Below are positions 39,853-48,638 of a stretch of 52,220 bases of DNA, piece after piece (position 1 is the first letter of the stretch; each line of letters begins with the position of its first letter). The stretch lies in contig NZ_QUDR01000022.1 of NCBI RefSeq assembly GCF_003477605.1, forward strand, positions 1-52,220, written 5' to 3'. A program made the translations under genes and the position numbers. Source of the stretch: Clostridium sp. AF37-5 (lineage in GTDB: Bacteria; Bacillota; Clostridia; Lachnospirales; Lachnospiraceae). Below the pieces are notes generated by a model. It had not been told where the DNA came from and ran no database searches. It saw only the letters and a program-made list of their open reading frames with translations.

Positions 39853-41526
39853 GTGGAGCAGTTAGATAAAGAGGTGATTGACGAACTTAGCGAACCGGCA
39901 AAAAGAGTTTTTCGTTCCTTAGATTATCGTTCCCAACGCCGGATGTTAAAGAAGGCAAAAGAGATGGGAAAACAAAAAAAGAGAAAAACACAGCAAAAAG
40001 AACGGATAAAAAAGAAGTCCATCACAAAAAAGCAAATAAAGAAAGAGCAGGCGAAAGAGAGAGGCAGTTCTACTAAGAGAAATCAAAGTAGAACTGCCTC
40101 TTTTGTCGGAACAGAAATCAAAGATACTTCTGCAAAGATATTGCAGGCTATGCTGCTTGGAACAACAATGAGTGAAGAAACTTATGAGAGTAATTCCGAA
40201 AAGCAAGGGGATACGACGGCAGGAAAAGTTTCTGCGGAAGTTACACAGAAATCCATGCGAGGTGTCAAGTATGGTGTGCGTTCGCTGTATCGCAAAAGAC
40301 AGCAAAAGAAAATGCAGAAACAGGCAGCAAAGAAAAGTGCACAGAGTACCAAACAGGGGATAAAAAGTGCATCAAAAGCAATTCAGCAGATCGGAAAGAT
40401 TATGACAAGCATCGTGCAGTCGGTGGCGGCAAATCCGGTGGTATGGATTGTCCTTCTTGTGGTTCTGTTGATGGCAGTAATTGTAGGTGCGATTGGTGCT
40501 GTGATTGGTTCCGGGGGTGCGGCTAACAGTGCAGAAGATTATACCTATCAGGCACAGGTGTCGGAACAGACAGAATCTTATCGTGACATGGTGGTGGACT
40601 ATTGCGAAAAGTATGGCATAGATGATTACGTGGATTTGTGTCTGGCGGTAATTGAACAGGAAAGTGGAGGAAATCCGCCGGATGTGATGCAGACGGAGCA
40701 GTCTTACTATAATGTCAATCCACCGATTGATACGGCGGAGGAAAGCATTGACTGTGGTACGCATGAGTTGTCAGACTGTCTGACAAAAGCAAAAAGTAAA
40801 AGCCCCAACGACATCAAAGGCATTTCTTTAGCATTGCAAGGTTACAACTTTGGAAACGGGTATATTGATTGGGCACTAAAGAATTATGGTTGTTATAGCA
40901 AGGAAAATGCAGAAATATTTTCGCAGAAGATGTGTGTCGAGCTTGGTTACGATTCCTATGGGGACGTGGAGTATGTTCCTCATGTGCTGCGGTATTACAT
41001 AGCCAATCCGGAGACTACGGTTACAAATGAAAGTGCGAACAGTATTCTGAAAGAATTAAAAGAGAATAATACGGCACCGGCAGAGGCTTGGGAAGTGATT
41101 GAGAAAGGAGCGTCTCTGATTGGTTCCGTTAAGTACAGCATGGAGCAACGACAGGTGGATGGCAGGGATAATCCGGAGTTTTTAGATTGTTCTTCTTTTA
41201 CTGCATGGGCATTTCATAAATCCGGCATTACCAGTGTACCTTATGCATCTACCACAGCAACTTTTATATCTTCCAAGAAATTTGAGGATATCAGTGGGGA
41301 TAAATTGCAACCCGGTGATATTGGACTGAAGAGTAAGACCGGAGGAACCGGCGGAGCGAATCATGTAGGAATATACTGTGGAAAAATGAAAAACGGCACC
41401 GTGGTATGGATTCACTGTACCAGTTCCAGTAGCACATCTCTGACCGGGAACTCGGAAGGAGCTATGTTTGGTGCCTATACAAATTTTACTTATTTCCGGC
41501 GGTTGAAAAAGTGGAACAAAGATTAG
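39853..41526 (+). CDS. Conjugation cell-wall hydrolase: lysozyme-like plus NlpC/P60
   Basis: This CwlT-like bifunctional enzyme opens the peptidoglycan for the mating channel. A long basic N-terminus (residues 1-175, Lys/Gln-rich) precedes one TM (ANPVVWIVLLVVLLMAVIVGAIGAVIG, about 195-221). The lysozyme-like domain has VIEQESGGNPPDVMQ (Glu at about 268) and LQGYNFGNGYIDW. The NlpC/P60 domain has the nucleophile Cys in FLDCSSFTAWAFH (about 446) and His in GANHVGIYCG (about 502). The GTG start at 39853 follows GATGAGGTGG. It sits downstream of virB4 as in Tn916-like systems (orf14). Two palindromes follow it. Confidence 0.9.
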   Translation: MEQLDKEVIDELSEPAKRVFRSLDYRSQRRMLKKAKEMGKQKKRKTQQKERIKKKSITKKQIKKEQAKERGSSTKRNQSRTASFVGTEIKDTSAKILQAMLLGTTMSEETYESNSEKQGDTTAGKVSAEVTQKSMRGVKYGVRSLYRKRQQKKMQKQAAKKSAQSTKQGIKSASKAIQQIGKIMTSIVQSVAANPVVWIVLLVVLLMAVIVGAIGAVIGSGGAANSAEDYTYQAQVSEQTESYRDMVVDYCEKYGIDDYVDLCLAVIEQESGGNPPDVMQTEQSYYNVNPPIDTAEESIDCGTHELSDCLTKAKSKSPNDIKGISLALQGYNFGNGYIDWALKNYGCYSKENAEIFSQKMCVELGYDSYGDVEYVPHVLRYYIANPETTVTNESANSILKELKENNTAPAEAWEVIEKGASLIGSVKYSMEQRQVDGRDNPEFLDCSSFTAWAFHKSGITSVPYASTTATFISSKKFEDISGDKLQPGDIGLKSKTGGTGGANHVGIYCGKMKNGTVVWIHCTSSSSTSLTGNSEGAMFGAYTNFTYFRRLKKWNKD

Positions 41527-41531
41527 CATCA

Positions 41532-41554
41532 CGTTTGGACAAAATGTCCAGACG
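41532..41554 (+). repeat. 23-bp palindrome, copy 3
   Basis: One base in the right arm differs from copy 1 (CCAGACG instead of CCAAACG). It begins 5 bases after the hydrolase stop and 53 bases before copy 4. Confidence 0.88.
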
Positions 41555-41584
41555 TGAATATCAGACAGAGAGGAGAAGGATTAG

Positions 41585-41607
41585 CGTTTGGACAAAATGT
41601 CCAAACG
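41585..41607 (+). repeat. 23-bp palindrome, copy 4
   Basis: Identical to copy 1. It lies 24 bases before the start of the next gene, with GGAGAGAG in between. Confidence 0.9.
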
Positions 41608-41631
41608 TAGATAACAGAATGGAGAGAGACT

Positions 41632-42348
41632 ATGTGGAGAAAAATACGAAGATTTTATTGGTATCGTAGGGACAGAGGACTTGGGAAACAGACCATAGCC
41701 ATGGCAGTCATGCTTCTGCTTTTGGTTATTATTTTGGCAGGGGCGATTGCCAAAAGTATAGTACCCCAAAAGGATTTACGAAATGAAGCAGAGATACCGG
41801 CAAACACAGCAACAGGCCCAGCAATAAGTACATCACCTGCAACGGGGGCGGCTGTTTTAGAGGAAGAAACAGGTTCAAAGGAAGTGCCTTCAGATAACAA
41901 CAAAGCGTTGGATGTAGATACTACTGGGTTAAGTTCTTTTTTAGGATTTATGTCTGAGTCTGCCTTTGAAGATTTGGAAAATCAGTTGACTGTCCTGTGC
42001 CAGAATCGGGGATGTAAGTCTGCAAAGAAATTGACCTATCAGCAGACAAAGAATAGGTTTGATGTGACAAGTTTTATTCTTTTGTCGGATGGGAGTGTAT
42101 ATCAGTGCGATTACAATCTGAAGAGTTGTGCGGTCGAATTTTCGCAGACAAGTTATACGGAGGCAGATATTCAGCAGATGAAAGAACAACAATTACGAGC
42201 AGAGCAGGAAACGTTGAAAAAGCAGCAACAGGAAGAAAAGAAAAAACTGCAAAAACAAAAGAAAGCATCTAAGAAACGTTCTTCCAAGAAAAAATCGAAA
42301 AAGAAGTCAGCCAAAAAGACTTCAAAGAAGAAAAAAAGTAAAAAGTAA
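41632..42348 (+). CDS. Single-TM ICE protein with a Lys/Ser-rich tail, unknown
   Basis: This 238-residue protein has a basic N-terminus and one TM (TIAMAVMLLLLVIILAGAIA, about 21-40). An extracellular linker (PANTATGPAISTSPATGAAV) leads to a small folded region with two Cys (LCQNRGCKSAKKL; SVYQCDYNLKSCAVEF). A glutamine/lysine coil follows, ending in about 35 residues of almost only Lys and Ser. The tail could bind nucleic acid or wall polymers. No family is recognised. Position between the wall hydrolase and mob genes suggests a mating-channel or relaxosome accessory. ATG 41632 has GGAGAGAG upstream. Confidence 0.7.
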   Translation: MWRKIRRFYWYRRDRGLGKQTIAMAVMLLLLVIILAGAIAKSIVPQKDLRNEAEIPANTATGPAISTSPATGAAVLEEETGSKEVPSDNNKALDVDTTGLSSFLGFMSESAFEDLENQLTVLCQNRGCKSAKKLTYQQTKNRFDVTSFILLSDGSVYQCDYNLKSCAVEFSQTSYTEADIQQMKEQQLRAEQETLKKQQQEEKKKLQKQKKASKKRSSKKKSKKKSAKKTSKKKKSKK

Positions 42349-42364
42349 CCATATTTCAGGGGTA

Positions 42365-42422
42365 TAAGGGGTGTCCCCTTACAAGATATGTGCATGGATG
42401 TGGACACATCATGCGTATCTTG
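42365..42422 (+). other. Candidate origin of transfer (oriT)
   Basis: TAAGGGG-TGT-CCCCTTA (42365-42381) is a perfect short palindrome. It directly abuts a longer imperfect hairpin: CAAGATA and GCATG pair with CATGC and TATCTTG (42382-42422), with an inner GATGTG / CACATC. It lies in the 310-base noncoding gap immediately upstream of mobC and the relaxase, the usual oriT position. The nick site cannot be identified from sequence alone. Confidence 0.5.
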
Positions 42423-42517
42423 CAGGGCTTGAATGAGAAGACAAAATGTATATTTTATGGTCATTAGATGCACATCAAAAACGCCTAAAAATAGCTAAAA
42501 ATCAAGCAAAAACAGTA

Positions 42518-42643
42518 CGTTTGGACAAAATGTCCAGACGTGATGAGGTAAGACAGGACAAAAGTTAGCGTTTGGACAAAATGTCCAGACGTGATGAGGT
42601 TAGACAGGACAAAAAATTTACGTTTGGACATAATGTCCAAACA
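42518..42643 (+). repeat. Three phased 23-bp palindromes, copies 5-7, before mobC
   Basis: Copies begin at 42518, 42569 and 42621, with spacings of 51 and 52. The bases between copies 5 and 6 and between 6 and 7 are also repeated (TGATGAGGT-AGACAGGACAAA), so the unit is about 52 bp. Copy 7 is slightly diverged (CATAATG centre, terminal A). The mobC start follows 16 bases after copy 7. Confidence 0.9.
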
Positions 42644-42658
42644 GAAAGGGATGAAATT

Positions 42659-43006
42659 GTGAATGACATGAAAACAGAAATGCTTCGGGTACGAATGACG
42701 CCGGAAGAAAAGGCGGCATTACACAAGCAGGCAAGTTTGCATCGGAAGAGTATGAGTGAATATATCCGAAGTGTGGCTAAGTGTCCGCCGGATGTGACCA
42801 GGGATGAGTTTGATGCTTCTATCGTAAGGATGATTTATGAGATTAACAAGATTGGTGTCAATATCAATCAGATTGCGAAAAAATATAACGAACATCAATA
42901 TGTCGAACCTAGTGCAGATTTGTTGGATAAGTTAGATGAAGTGTATGCCATGATGAAAAGCACCATACGGATTATGAAAGGTGGAAAAGATGTCACTGAT
43001 TATTAA
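42659..43006 (+). CDS. mobC: MobC-like relaxosome accessory protein
   Basis: This 115-residue protein has a ribbon-helix-helix N-terminus (MLRVRMTPEEKAALHKQASL, then RKSMSEYIRSVA) and the MobC-type C-terminal signature EINKIGVNINQIAKKYNEH. MobC proteins bind oriT and help the relaxase to nick. I place the start at GTG 42659, with AAAGGG 9 bases upstream. A TTG at 42572 is in frame but lies within the palindrome repeats and would translate them. The relaxase start overlaps its 3' end by 17 bases. Confidence 0.88.
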   Translation: MNDMKTEMLRVRMTPEEKAALHKQASLHRKSMSEYIRSVAKCPPDVTRDEFDASIVRMIYEINKIGVNINQIAKKYNEHQYVEPSADLLDKLDEVYAMMKSTIRIMKGGKDVTDY

Positions 43007-44075
43007 AATGGATGCCATTAAGACAGAGGAACATTTACGGAAATCCATTCCTTACATTATGAATGAAAAAAAGACAGGTGGATTGTGTTTTAGCAATTCC
43101 GGTATTACTTCGGAGCAGATTCTTGATACATTTTTTTTGACAAAACAAATACATCCAACACTTGGAACGAGACAAGGGTATCATTTCAAGTTTTCATTTT
43201 CCAAAGATGAGACGATAGAAGCGGAGCAGGCACTTCTATTTATAAAGGACTGGGTGGATGAATATCTGGCAGAGAATTATGATTATGCCTGTTCTGTCCA
43301 TAAAGACCGGGAGCATATGCACATGCATCTGGTGTTTAATTCTGTAAGCAGAGATGGCGGAAAGTATCGTTATGAGAGGGGCGATTGGGAGAATGTTATT
43401 CGACCGCTAACAAACTGTCTGGCTCAGAAATATCATACCGGACCATTAAAAGAAAAGAATCCGGCGTTGGATTACTCGACAGATTACGACAAGAAAAAGG
43501 GAAATATGACAGGCAGAGAACGTGTGGAAAGAGATATGGATGAATGTATTTTGCTAAGTAAGTCTTATGCGGATTTTAAGAACAGAATGGTAAGAGATTT
43601 CCATTACCGGCTGCGGGAAGGTGTATCAAGGGAGCATGGTGTATATCTTGCCCTTACACCGCCGGGCAGAGGAAAAGCCATTCGGACGTATCGTTTGAGT
43701 GACGGATACATGCCGGTAGATATTGACCGGCGTATTGACGCAAAGGCAGGGAAATCGTTGCTGCAAAAAAGTGGTAAGAGAATACAAAGTGCTTCCAAAC
43801 TGGACTGGGCAATGAGCCGCAACTATCAGTTTGTTCCGTATAAAGAAATGTCAGATTATCAGAAAGCCATGGTCCGACAGGTGCTAGAAGCAAGACGGTT
43901 GTATCGAAGAACCGGAACACCGCTCTATCTGCATGAGCAGAGTGTTCGTGTCGTGCAGCGGATGAAAAAGGATACCAAGCAATGTGGCATTTATATCAAA
44001 CGAAAAGAAGTAAGAAGTACGCAAAGAGAACTGGAAAAAGTGATGAAGCAAAGCAGGAGGAATAAAACGTTATGA
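42990..44075 (+). CDS. Relaxase/mobilization nuclease (MOBP-type)
   Basis: This enzyme nicks oriT and leads the strand into the recipient. The domain is recognisable by the three-His metal motif in REHMHMHLVFNSV (residues about 109-113) and the RYERGDWENVIRPLTNCLAQKY segment. An N-terminal GITSEQILDTFFLTKQ and YHFKFSFSKDE are also present. Its 361 residues are short for the family, and the C-terminus is a basic helical tail. ATG 42990 (AGGTGG 8 bases upstream) is preferred to GTG 42981. It overlaps mobC at its start and the next gene at its stop (ATGA). Confidence 0.9.
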   Translation: MSLIIKMDAIKTEEHLRKSIPYIMNEKKTGGLCFSNSGITSEQILDTFFLTKQIHPTLGTRQGYHFKFSFSKDETIEAEQALLFIKDWVDEYLAENYDYACSVHKDREHMHMHLVFNSVSRDGGKYRYERGDWENVIRPLTNCLAQKYHTGPLKEKNPALDYSTDYDKKKGNMTGRERVERDMDECILLSKSYADFKNRMVRDFHYRLREGVSREHGVYLALTPPGRGKAIRTYRLSDGYMPVDIDRRIDAKAGKSLLQKSGKRIQSASKLDWAMSRNYQFVPYKEMSDYQKAMVRQVLEARRLYRRTGTPLYLHEQSVRVVQRMKKDTKQCGIYIKRKEVRSTQRELEKVMKQSRRNKTL

Positions 44076-44602
44076 CAGAAGAACAGATGAGTATGATGAA
44101 GAAACTGATAAAAAAACATGGGATTGGGGCAACCGATGGAGAGTGGTCGTTAGTTTATCTGGGAGTTCGATATGGATTGTCGGAACAACAGGTTGATGAA
44201 TATTTAACACTGGATACCACAGAGTTATTGCTAAAGCATGAAAAAATGCTGTGTATCATTTTGGGAGTGGATGTGGCACAGGATAGTAAGATTCCTTTGA
44301 TTGAAAATCCGGTGGGGAGATTGCAGATGATTTTTAAGGAACATTTTTATAAAAAGGAGTCTGAAAGCGGATATGAAAAAGTGATGCAGTATATTATCAA
44401 AGATACTGCTCTTTCTGCAGCGCAGATCGAGCAGTTAAGGAAGGCGGTAGAAGCCAAAATGCCGTCGAATGATGTTCTTGAAATGGCACAGAATCGAAAA
44501 GATGTGATGGAGATTCGACGCTGTATTGAATTTTATGAAATGATGAGGCAAAAAGAGGAATCGAAGGATAAATCAAAGAAAAGCAGGAGGGATAGCCGAT
44601 GA
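44072..44602 (+). CDS. Helical transfer-region protein, unknown
   Basis: This 176-residue protein begins MTEEQMSMMKKLIKKHGIGA and includes a helix-turn-helix-like segment (GEWSLVYLGVRYGLSEQQVDEYL). The C-terminus is very basic (KDKSKKSRRDSR). No family is recognised. ATG overlaps the relaxase TGA (ATGA), and its own stop overlaps the next ATG in the same way. It is therefore translated in strict coupling with the relaxase and may regulate or assist relaxosome assembly. Confidence 0.7.
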   Translation: MTEEQMSMMKKLIKKHGIGATDGEWSLVYLGVRYGLSEQQVDEYLTLDTTELLLKHEKMLCIILGVDVAQDSKIPLIENPVGRLQMIFKEHFYKKESESGYEKVMQYIIKDTALSAAQIEQLRKAVEAKMPSNDVLEMAQNRKDVMEIRRCIEFYEMMRQKEESKDKSKKSRRDSR

Positions 44603-45996
44603 GTGAAGAATTACAATCATTAGTACAAATTATAGAATTATATGGAAAAGGACTGGGAGGACTGGGACGGGCGCTGCGTTTTTCTGCAAAAGGAGCAGCA
44701 AAAGGCGTGCAGATTGCCCAGGTGAAGCGTTTACAACACCGTATGAAACTTCATTATGCCAGTGAGGGAACACATAACACGATGAAACTGTGTGATTTGG
44801 AAAAGATGACAGGTGGCAGATATGTGATTCTCAACATTCCTATCGAGGGTGAAAAAGAACTGATACCGTTTTATGACCGGCTAAAGAAGATGCGGGTTTC
44901 TTTTGCGGAGCTGCCGGATTTGAAACTGGGAGATGGTTATACCCAGATTGCCTATAATCCGGATGATGTGGAAAATGTGAGGTTAGTGATTGATTATTAC
45001 AAAAAGAAATTGCGGGAAACACCAAAGGATATCGACATTGATGAGTATATGGCAATGGCAGGACCGGATGGCAGGGATTATCTGGAAGAACTTGCCGTCA
45101 AAGGATATGAAGGCATGATGCATGTAGAGCAGTTGGAGGAGATTCAGAATAGAATCAACGATAAGGACTATCTGCCAATCAGTATCAATATCGAATCCTT
45201 ACTTTTGCGGGAGGAAAAGGATGCGTACATCTTTCGGGTTCCCCGTGAAAGAACAAGAGAAGCATCCTCCCGTGCAATTCGGGTCAAAAAAGAAGATTGT
45301 ATTCTTTTGGATGAGGGGCAGACGGTGATTACCTGTCTTGCCAGAAAAGAGGATGTTTTCGGATATGTTCTTGATAACAGAGAAAATCCAGATTTTTCTG
45401 AACCGGTAAAACTGGATGTGAAGGAACTGGAAAAGGCATTTGCCCCTGTGGGAGAAGAACGAGTGGAACTGATTGGTAAGTTAAAACCAGAGTATGCGGG
45501 GATATTTCCTTCTTTTAATCAGGGGCAGGAGAATGAGGAACCATCTTTTGCCCCTAATTCTGTAGCTGAGAAATCCATGGAAAAAGTGCTGTCCATGGAG
45601 GCAATGAAAGAAAATTACCAAAGTACGGAGTACATTCCGGTTACTTTTGATATGGATACCCAGATGGTAGCAGAGTCAAAAAACATTTATGTGACTCATC
45701 TTCCGAAGGAACAGCAGGAATCGCCGGATATTTTGCGTTGCATCTGTCTGGACAAGTCAGATACAAAACTATCTGAGGATGGAAAACGACTCCATGCGTA
45801 TCTGAAACGTTCGGAATCCTCAGAAATCACAGAGTATAGTCTGGATGGGAAGGCACTTCGTACTTATGCTAAGAAAAATGAAGAGATTGCCACAGAGTGT
45901 TTGAAACATCAGAGAAGTCGTTGGAGAAGTAATGACCCGTCACTTGAGAAAATATTACTACAAAAAGTTTCTAAACCAACAGGAAAGAAAAGGTAG
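44599..45996 (+). CDS. PcfB/DUF3801-like transfer protein with an extended C-terminus
   Basis: The first 150 residues (LVQIIELYGKGLGGLGRALRFSAKGAAKG, then MTGGRYVILNIPIEGEKELIPFYDRLKKMRVSFAELPDLKLGDGYTQIAYN) resemble DUF3801/PcfB, which links relaxase to the coupling protein in Gram-positive conjugation. The remaining 300 residues are not recognised. They contain repeated beta-rich segments (NIESLLLREEKDAYIFRVPR, RAIRVKKEDCILLDEGQTVITCL). It is translationally coupled to the gene upstream (ATGA) and directly precedes virD4, as expected for PcfB. Its length of 465 residues is much greater than PcfB alone. Confidence 0.72.
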   Translation: MSEELQSLVQIIELYGKGLGGLGRALRFSAKGAAKGVQIAQVKRLQHRMKLHYASEGTHNTMKLCDLEKMTGGRYVILNIPIEGEKELIPFYDRLKKMRVSFAELPDLKLGDGYTQIAYNPDDVENVRLVIDYYKKKLRETPKDIDIDEYMAMAGPDGRDYLEELAVKGYEGMMHVEQLEEIQNRINDKDYLPISINIESLLLREEKDAYIFRVPRERTREASSRAIRVKKEDCILLDEGQTVITCLARKEDVFGYVLDNRENPDFSEPVKLDVKELEKAFAPVGEERVELIGKLKPEYAGIFPSFNQGQENEEPSFAPNSVAEKSMEKVLSMEAMKENYQSTEYIPVTFDMDTQMVAESKNIYVTHLPKEQQESPDILRCICLDKSDTKLSEDGKRLHAYLKRSESSEITEYSLDGKALRTYAKKNEEIATECLKHQRSRWRSNDPSLEKILLQKVSKPTGKKR

Positions 45997-46006
45997 GGAT
46001 GAATCA

Positions 46007-48298
46007 ATGAGAAAGAAAAAGGAAAAAAGCCGTGCAACGTATGTTGCCGGGGATGCCAAAAAGAGAAGATTGCGGATGTTAATAAAAGTGTGTGTGGTTT
46101 TGTTACTGCCCACACTTTATTTTTTTTATAGCCTGAGCGGATTGTATATCATGGATGTAGAACTGACAAACCTGAAAAAGCAAATCTTATGGTGTGTTCT
46201 TCATCCGCTGCGGGTGTATAACGATAAAAGTCTGAGTATGGTTCTGGTAGGAGGATTGTTGTGGATGATATTAAGTTTTTCTGCTTATAACCGCATGGAT
46301 CATAATCGGATGCCTGGAAATGAGTTTGGTTCGGCAAAATGGGGAGAAGTTCGTGACTTCAATGAAAAATATGCGGCTAAGGATACCGGGAAAACTTCGG
46401 AGTTGTCTGCGGAGAATAAGGTACTGTCGCAAAATGTACGGTTTCGTTATGACTCCGATACACTGCGAAACAATAATGTTTTCGTGGTTGGCGGTAGTGG
46501 TGCCGGAAAGACTGCATTCTTTTTGACACCGAATTTGATGTCTTTGCATGACTGTAACGTGTATACCGACCCGAAGGGGGGACTGGCGGAAGAACTGGGA
46601 GCCTGGCTCTCTAAACAGAAAGACACTAGGGTATATACGCTTAATCTATGCGAAATGGACAAAAGCATGCACTTTAATCCATTTCCCTATATACGGAATA
46701 AGAGCGATATTACAAAACTGGTTACGAACCTGATTCAGAATACCAATTCCCCTAATATTAAAAACTCAAGTGCAGACCCCTTTTGGGAAAAAGCCGAAAA
46801 AATGTTTTTAGAGAGCCTGTTTCTGTATGTTTGGATGGAGTGCCCGAAGGCTTATTTTAATACAGAAAAAGGGAAAGTAGAGTTGCTGCAGCAAAACTGG
46901 AAATCCATTCTTTTTTTATTGGATGAGGCGCAGTTTTTAGATAATGACACATCCCCCAAACTGGATGAGCGTATGAACGAACTTGCCAGAAAGAAACCAG
47001 ACCATCCGGCAGTGAAAGCATACCAGAGATACCGTGGCGGCCCGGATGATACAATTCGTTCCGTCATTATGACAGTAAATGCCAGGATGCAGCCTTTTGA
47101 TAATGAGGAACTTCTTGAAATCTTTTCTTCTAACGACATTCCATTGGACGAGTTTGGTACCGGGATAGATGGAGATGGAAAGACAAAGAGCAATCTGTTC
47201 ATTATTATTCCGGACGATGACGATACCTTTAATTTTGTGCCGGGAATGGTATATACCATGCTCTTTCAGGAATTATACCGGCAGGCAAGATTCTTTGGTG
47301 GGAAACTTCCGATGGATGTAGGCTTTTGGTTAGACGAGATGGCGAATATTAAAATGCCCAATAATTTTGACAAAATACTGGCAACCTGTCGAAGCAGGGG
47401 CGTGTACTGTGTACCGATTTTGCAGTCACTGGCACAGTTAAAGACCTTGTTTGCCGATGGGGCATGGGAGGGTATCGTTGGTAACTGCGATACTTTTATT
47501 TATCTGGGTGGAAATGAAGCCAGCACCTATGAATATGTCTCGAAGTTACTTGGAAAGTGGACGATTGATAAACGAACCAGCGGAGAGAGTAAAGGTTCCA
47601 GTGGTTCCTATAGTGCGAACTATGATGTTCTGGGCAGAGAATTGATGTTAGAGTACGAAATCCGTCTGTTGCCGGATGATGAATGCATTATCTTTGTGCG
47701 TGGAGAAAATCCAATCCGGGATAAGAAGTGGTTCCCATGGGAACACGAAAAATATCTGGAAGCACGGAAATGTGGAGCATTTGTTCCGGCGGAGCAGAAA
47801 AAGATACAGGAAAAACAGATGGAGGAATGCCAGTTTGTAGGTGATGCATCGCTAGCGTACCTGAAGAAACAAAAGGATAAGAGCGAAAATATCCAAATCT
47901 ATGGGATGGATGCGTTTGCGTTTATGATGATGGATTTGGATGGGATGGGACGAAAGATACATCCGGTTCCGGATGAAAAGAAGTCTGCACCAACCATTAC
48001 TGCAGATATGATACAAACGGCAATTGAAGTGGAAAAGCGGCAAGATGAAGAAGAACAGAAAACACGGTATCTTGAAAACTTTGGAAAAATGTCCTTGCTA
48101 GACATCTACTCTTCGGATATGACAGGTTCTATTCGGAGAGCTGTGATAAAGGAACTACTTCAGGTAGGGGCGAGTGATGAGGTGATAAAAGATATTGTTC
48201 ATCCAAAGTTTTCAGAGGACCAGGTGATTCAGAAAAAGAAGATGTGGATGGAGATGAGGGGTGGTTTGGAAACCGATTGGCAATTATCTAGAATATAA
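46007..48298 (+). CDS. virD4: VirD4/TraG-type coupling protein
   Basis: This hexameric membrane ATPase hands the relaxase-DNA complex to the channel. It has two N-terminal TM segments (VCVVLLLPTLYFFYSLSGLYIM and SMVLVGGLLWMILSFSAYN). Walker A is VVGGSGAGKTAFFLTPNLM (about 159-177), followed by YTDPKGGLAEELGAW and Walker B VGFWLDEMANIK. RSRGVYCVPILQSLAQLK and YLGGNEASTYEYVSKLLGKWT are typical TraG signatures. ATG 46007 (GGTAGGGATGAATCA just before) is used; an upstream in-frame ATG at 45932 lies inside the preceding gene. It is the last transfer gene on this strand. Confidence 0.94.
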   Translation: MRKKKEKSRATYVAGDAKKRRLRMLIKVCVVLLLPTLYFFYSLSGLYIMDVELTNLKKQILWCVLHPLRVYNDKSLSMVLVGGLLWMILSFSAYNRMDHNRMPGNEFGSAKWGEVRDFNEKYAAKDTGKTSELSAENKVLSQNVRFRYDSDTLRNNNVFVVGGSGAGKTAFFLTPNLMSLHDCNVYTDPKGGLAEELGAWLSKQKDTRVYTLNLCEMDKSMHFNPFPYIRNKSDITKLVTNLIQNTNSPNIKNSSADPFWEKAEKMFLESLFLYVWMECPKAYFNTEKGKVELLQQNWKSILFLLDEAQFLDNDTSPKLDERMNELARKKPDHPAVKAYQRYRGGPDDTIRSVIMTVNARMQPFDNEELLEIFSSNDIPLDEFGTGIDGDGKTKSNLFIIIPDDDDTFNFVPGMVYTMLFQELYRQARFFGGKLPMDVGFWLDEMANIKMPNNFDKILATCRSRGVYCVPILQSLAQLKTLFADGAWEGIVGNCDTFIYLGGNEASTYEYVSKLLGKWTIDKRTSGESKGSSGSYSANYDVLGRELMLEYEIRLLPDDECIIFVRGENPIRDKKWFPWEHEKYLEARKCGAFVPAEQKKIQEKQMEECQFVGDASLAYLKKQKDKSENIQIYGMDAFAFMMMDLDGMGRKIHPVPDEKKSAPTITADMIQTAIEVEKRQDEEEQKTRYLENFGKMSLLDIYSSDMTGSIRRAVIKELLQVGASDEVIKDIVHPKFSEDQVIQKKKMWMEMRGGLETDWQLSRI

Positions 48299-48322
48299 GA
48301 AATCTCCCCAATATTAAGCCGA

Positions 48323-48517
48323 CTAACGCCCCGCAAGTGGCTCTGGGTTTGACATTGACTCGCTTTCTTTTGGATGGTAGTTATGCCAATCAAAGGCGGT
48401 TTCCGTGTCCGGAATGTAGGTTTCCACTGCGCCGGAATCATGGTTTCCTGACGCAAGAATATACACCAGGGACATAAAAAGTAAACACACCAAAACAAGG
48501 CGAAGTGACTTCTCCAC
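48323..48517 (-). CDS. Small exported or membrane-anchored protein on the reverse strand
   Basis: This 64-residue protein has an N-terminal hydrophobic segment (SLRLVLVCLLFMSLVYILASG) and a hydrophilic remainder with DTETAFDWHNYHPKESES. The start is GTG at 48517; the ribosome binding site (ACGGG) is weak. It faces virD4 tail to tail. The structured bases at 48532-48638 would be its 5' leader. No family is recognised, but a small membrane protein at the end of a transfer operon could serve entry exclusion or attachment. Confidence 0.5.
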   Translation of the reverse strand: MEKSLRLVLVCLLFMSLVYILASGNHDSGAVETYIPDTETAFDWHNYHPKESESMSNPEPLAGR

Positions 48518-48531
48518 CCGTTTAGTGACTT

Positions 48532-48638
48532 AATAGTAGCTACCTGATACAGGGAGCATCAGATTTCCTTTTGCTATCTACTATTATTGGCATAAGCGGG
48601 TTTAGGGGTGCGGACGAAATCCCCTGCATCACCTAAAC
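48532..48638 (-). promoter_or_regulatory. Structured leader region with nested hairpins
   Basis: AATAGTAGCTA (48532-48542) pairs with TATCTACTATT (48575-48585), 10 of 11, enclosing CTGAT / ATCAG (48544-48548 with 48558-48562). A second hairpin follows: GTTTAGG (48600-48606) with CCTAAAC (48632-48638), with extra inner pairing. It lies upstream of the reverse-strand gene and may be a 5' leader RNA, an element-end structure, or part of a decayed mobile element. Confidence 0.45.

Noticed and set aside
42518..42643. Palindromes as classical ParB parS sites
   Set aside because: They do not match the parS consensus TGTTTCACGTGAAACA. ParB binding remains possible for this divergent ParB but cannot be claimed.
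42572..42658. A longer MobC starting at TTG 42572
   Set aside because: This extension translates the palindromic repeats and has no ribosome binding site. GTG 42659 has a well-spaced AAAGGG.
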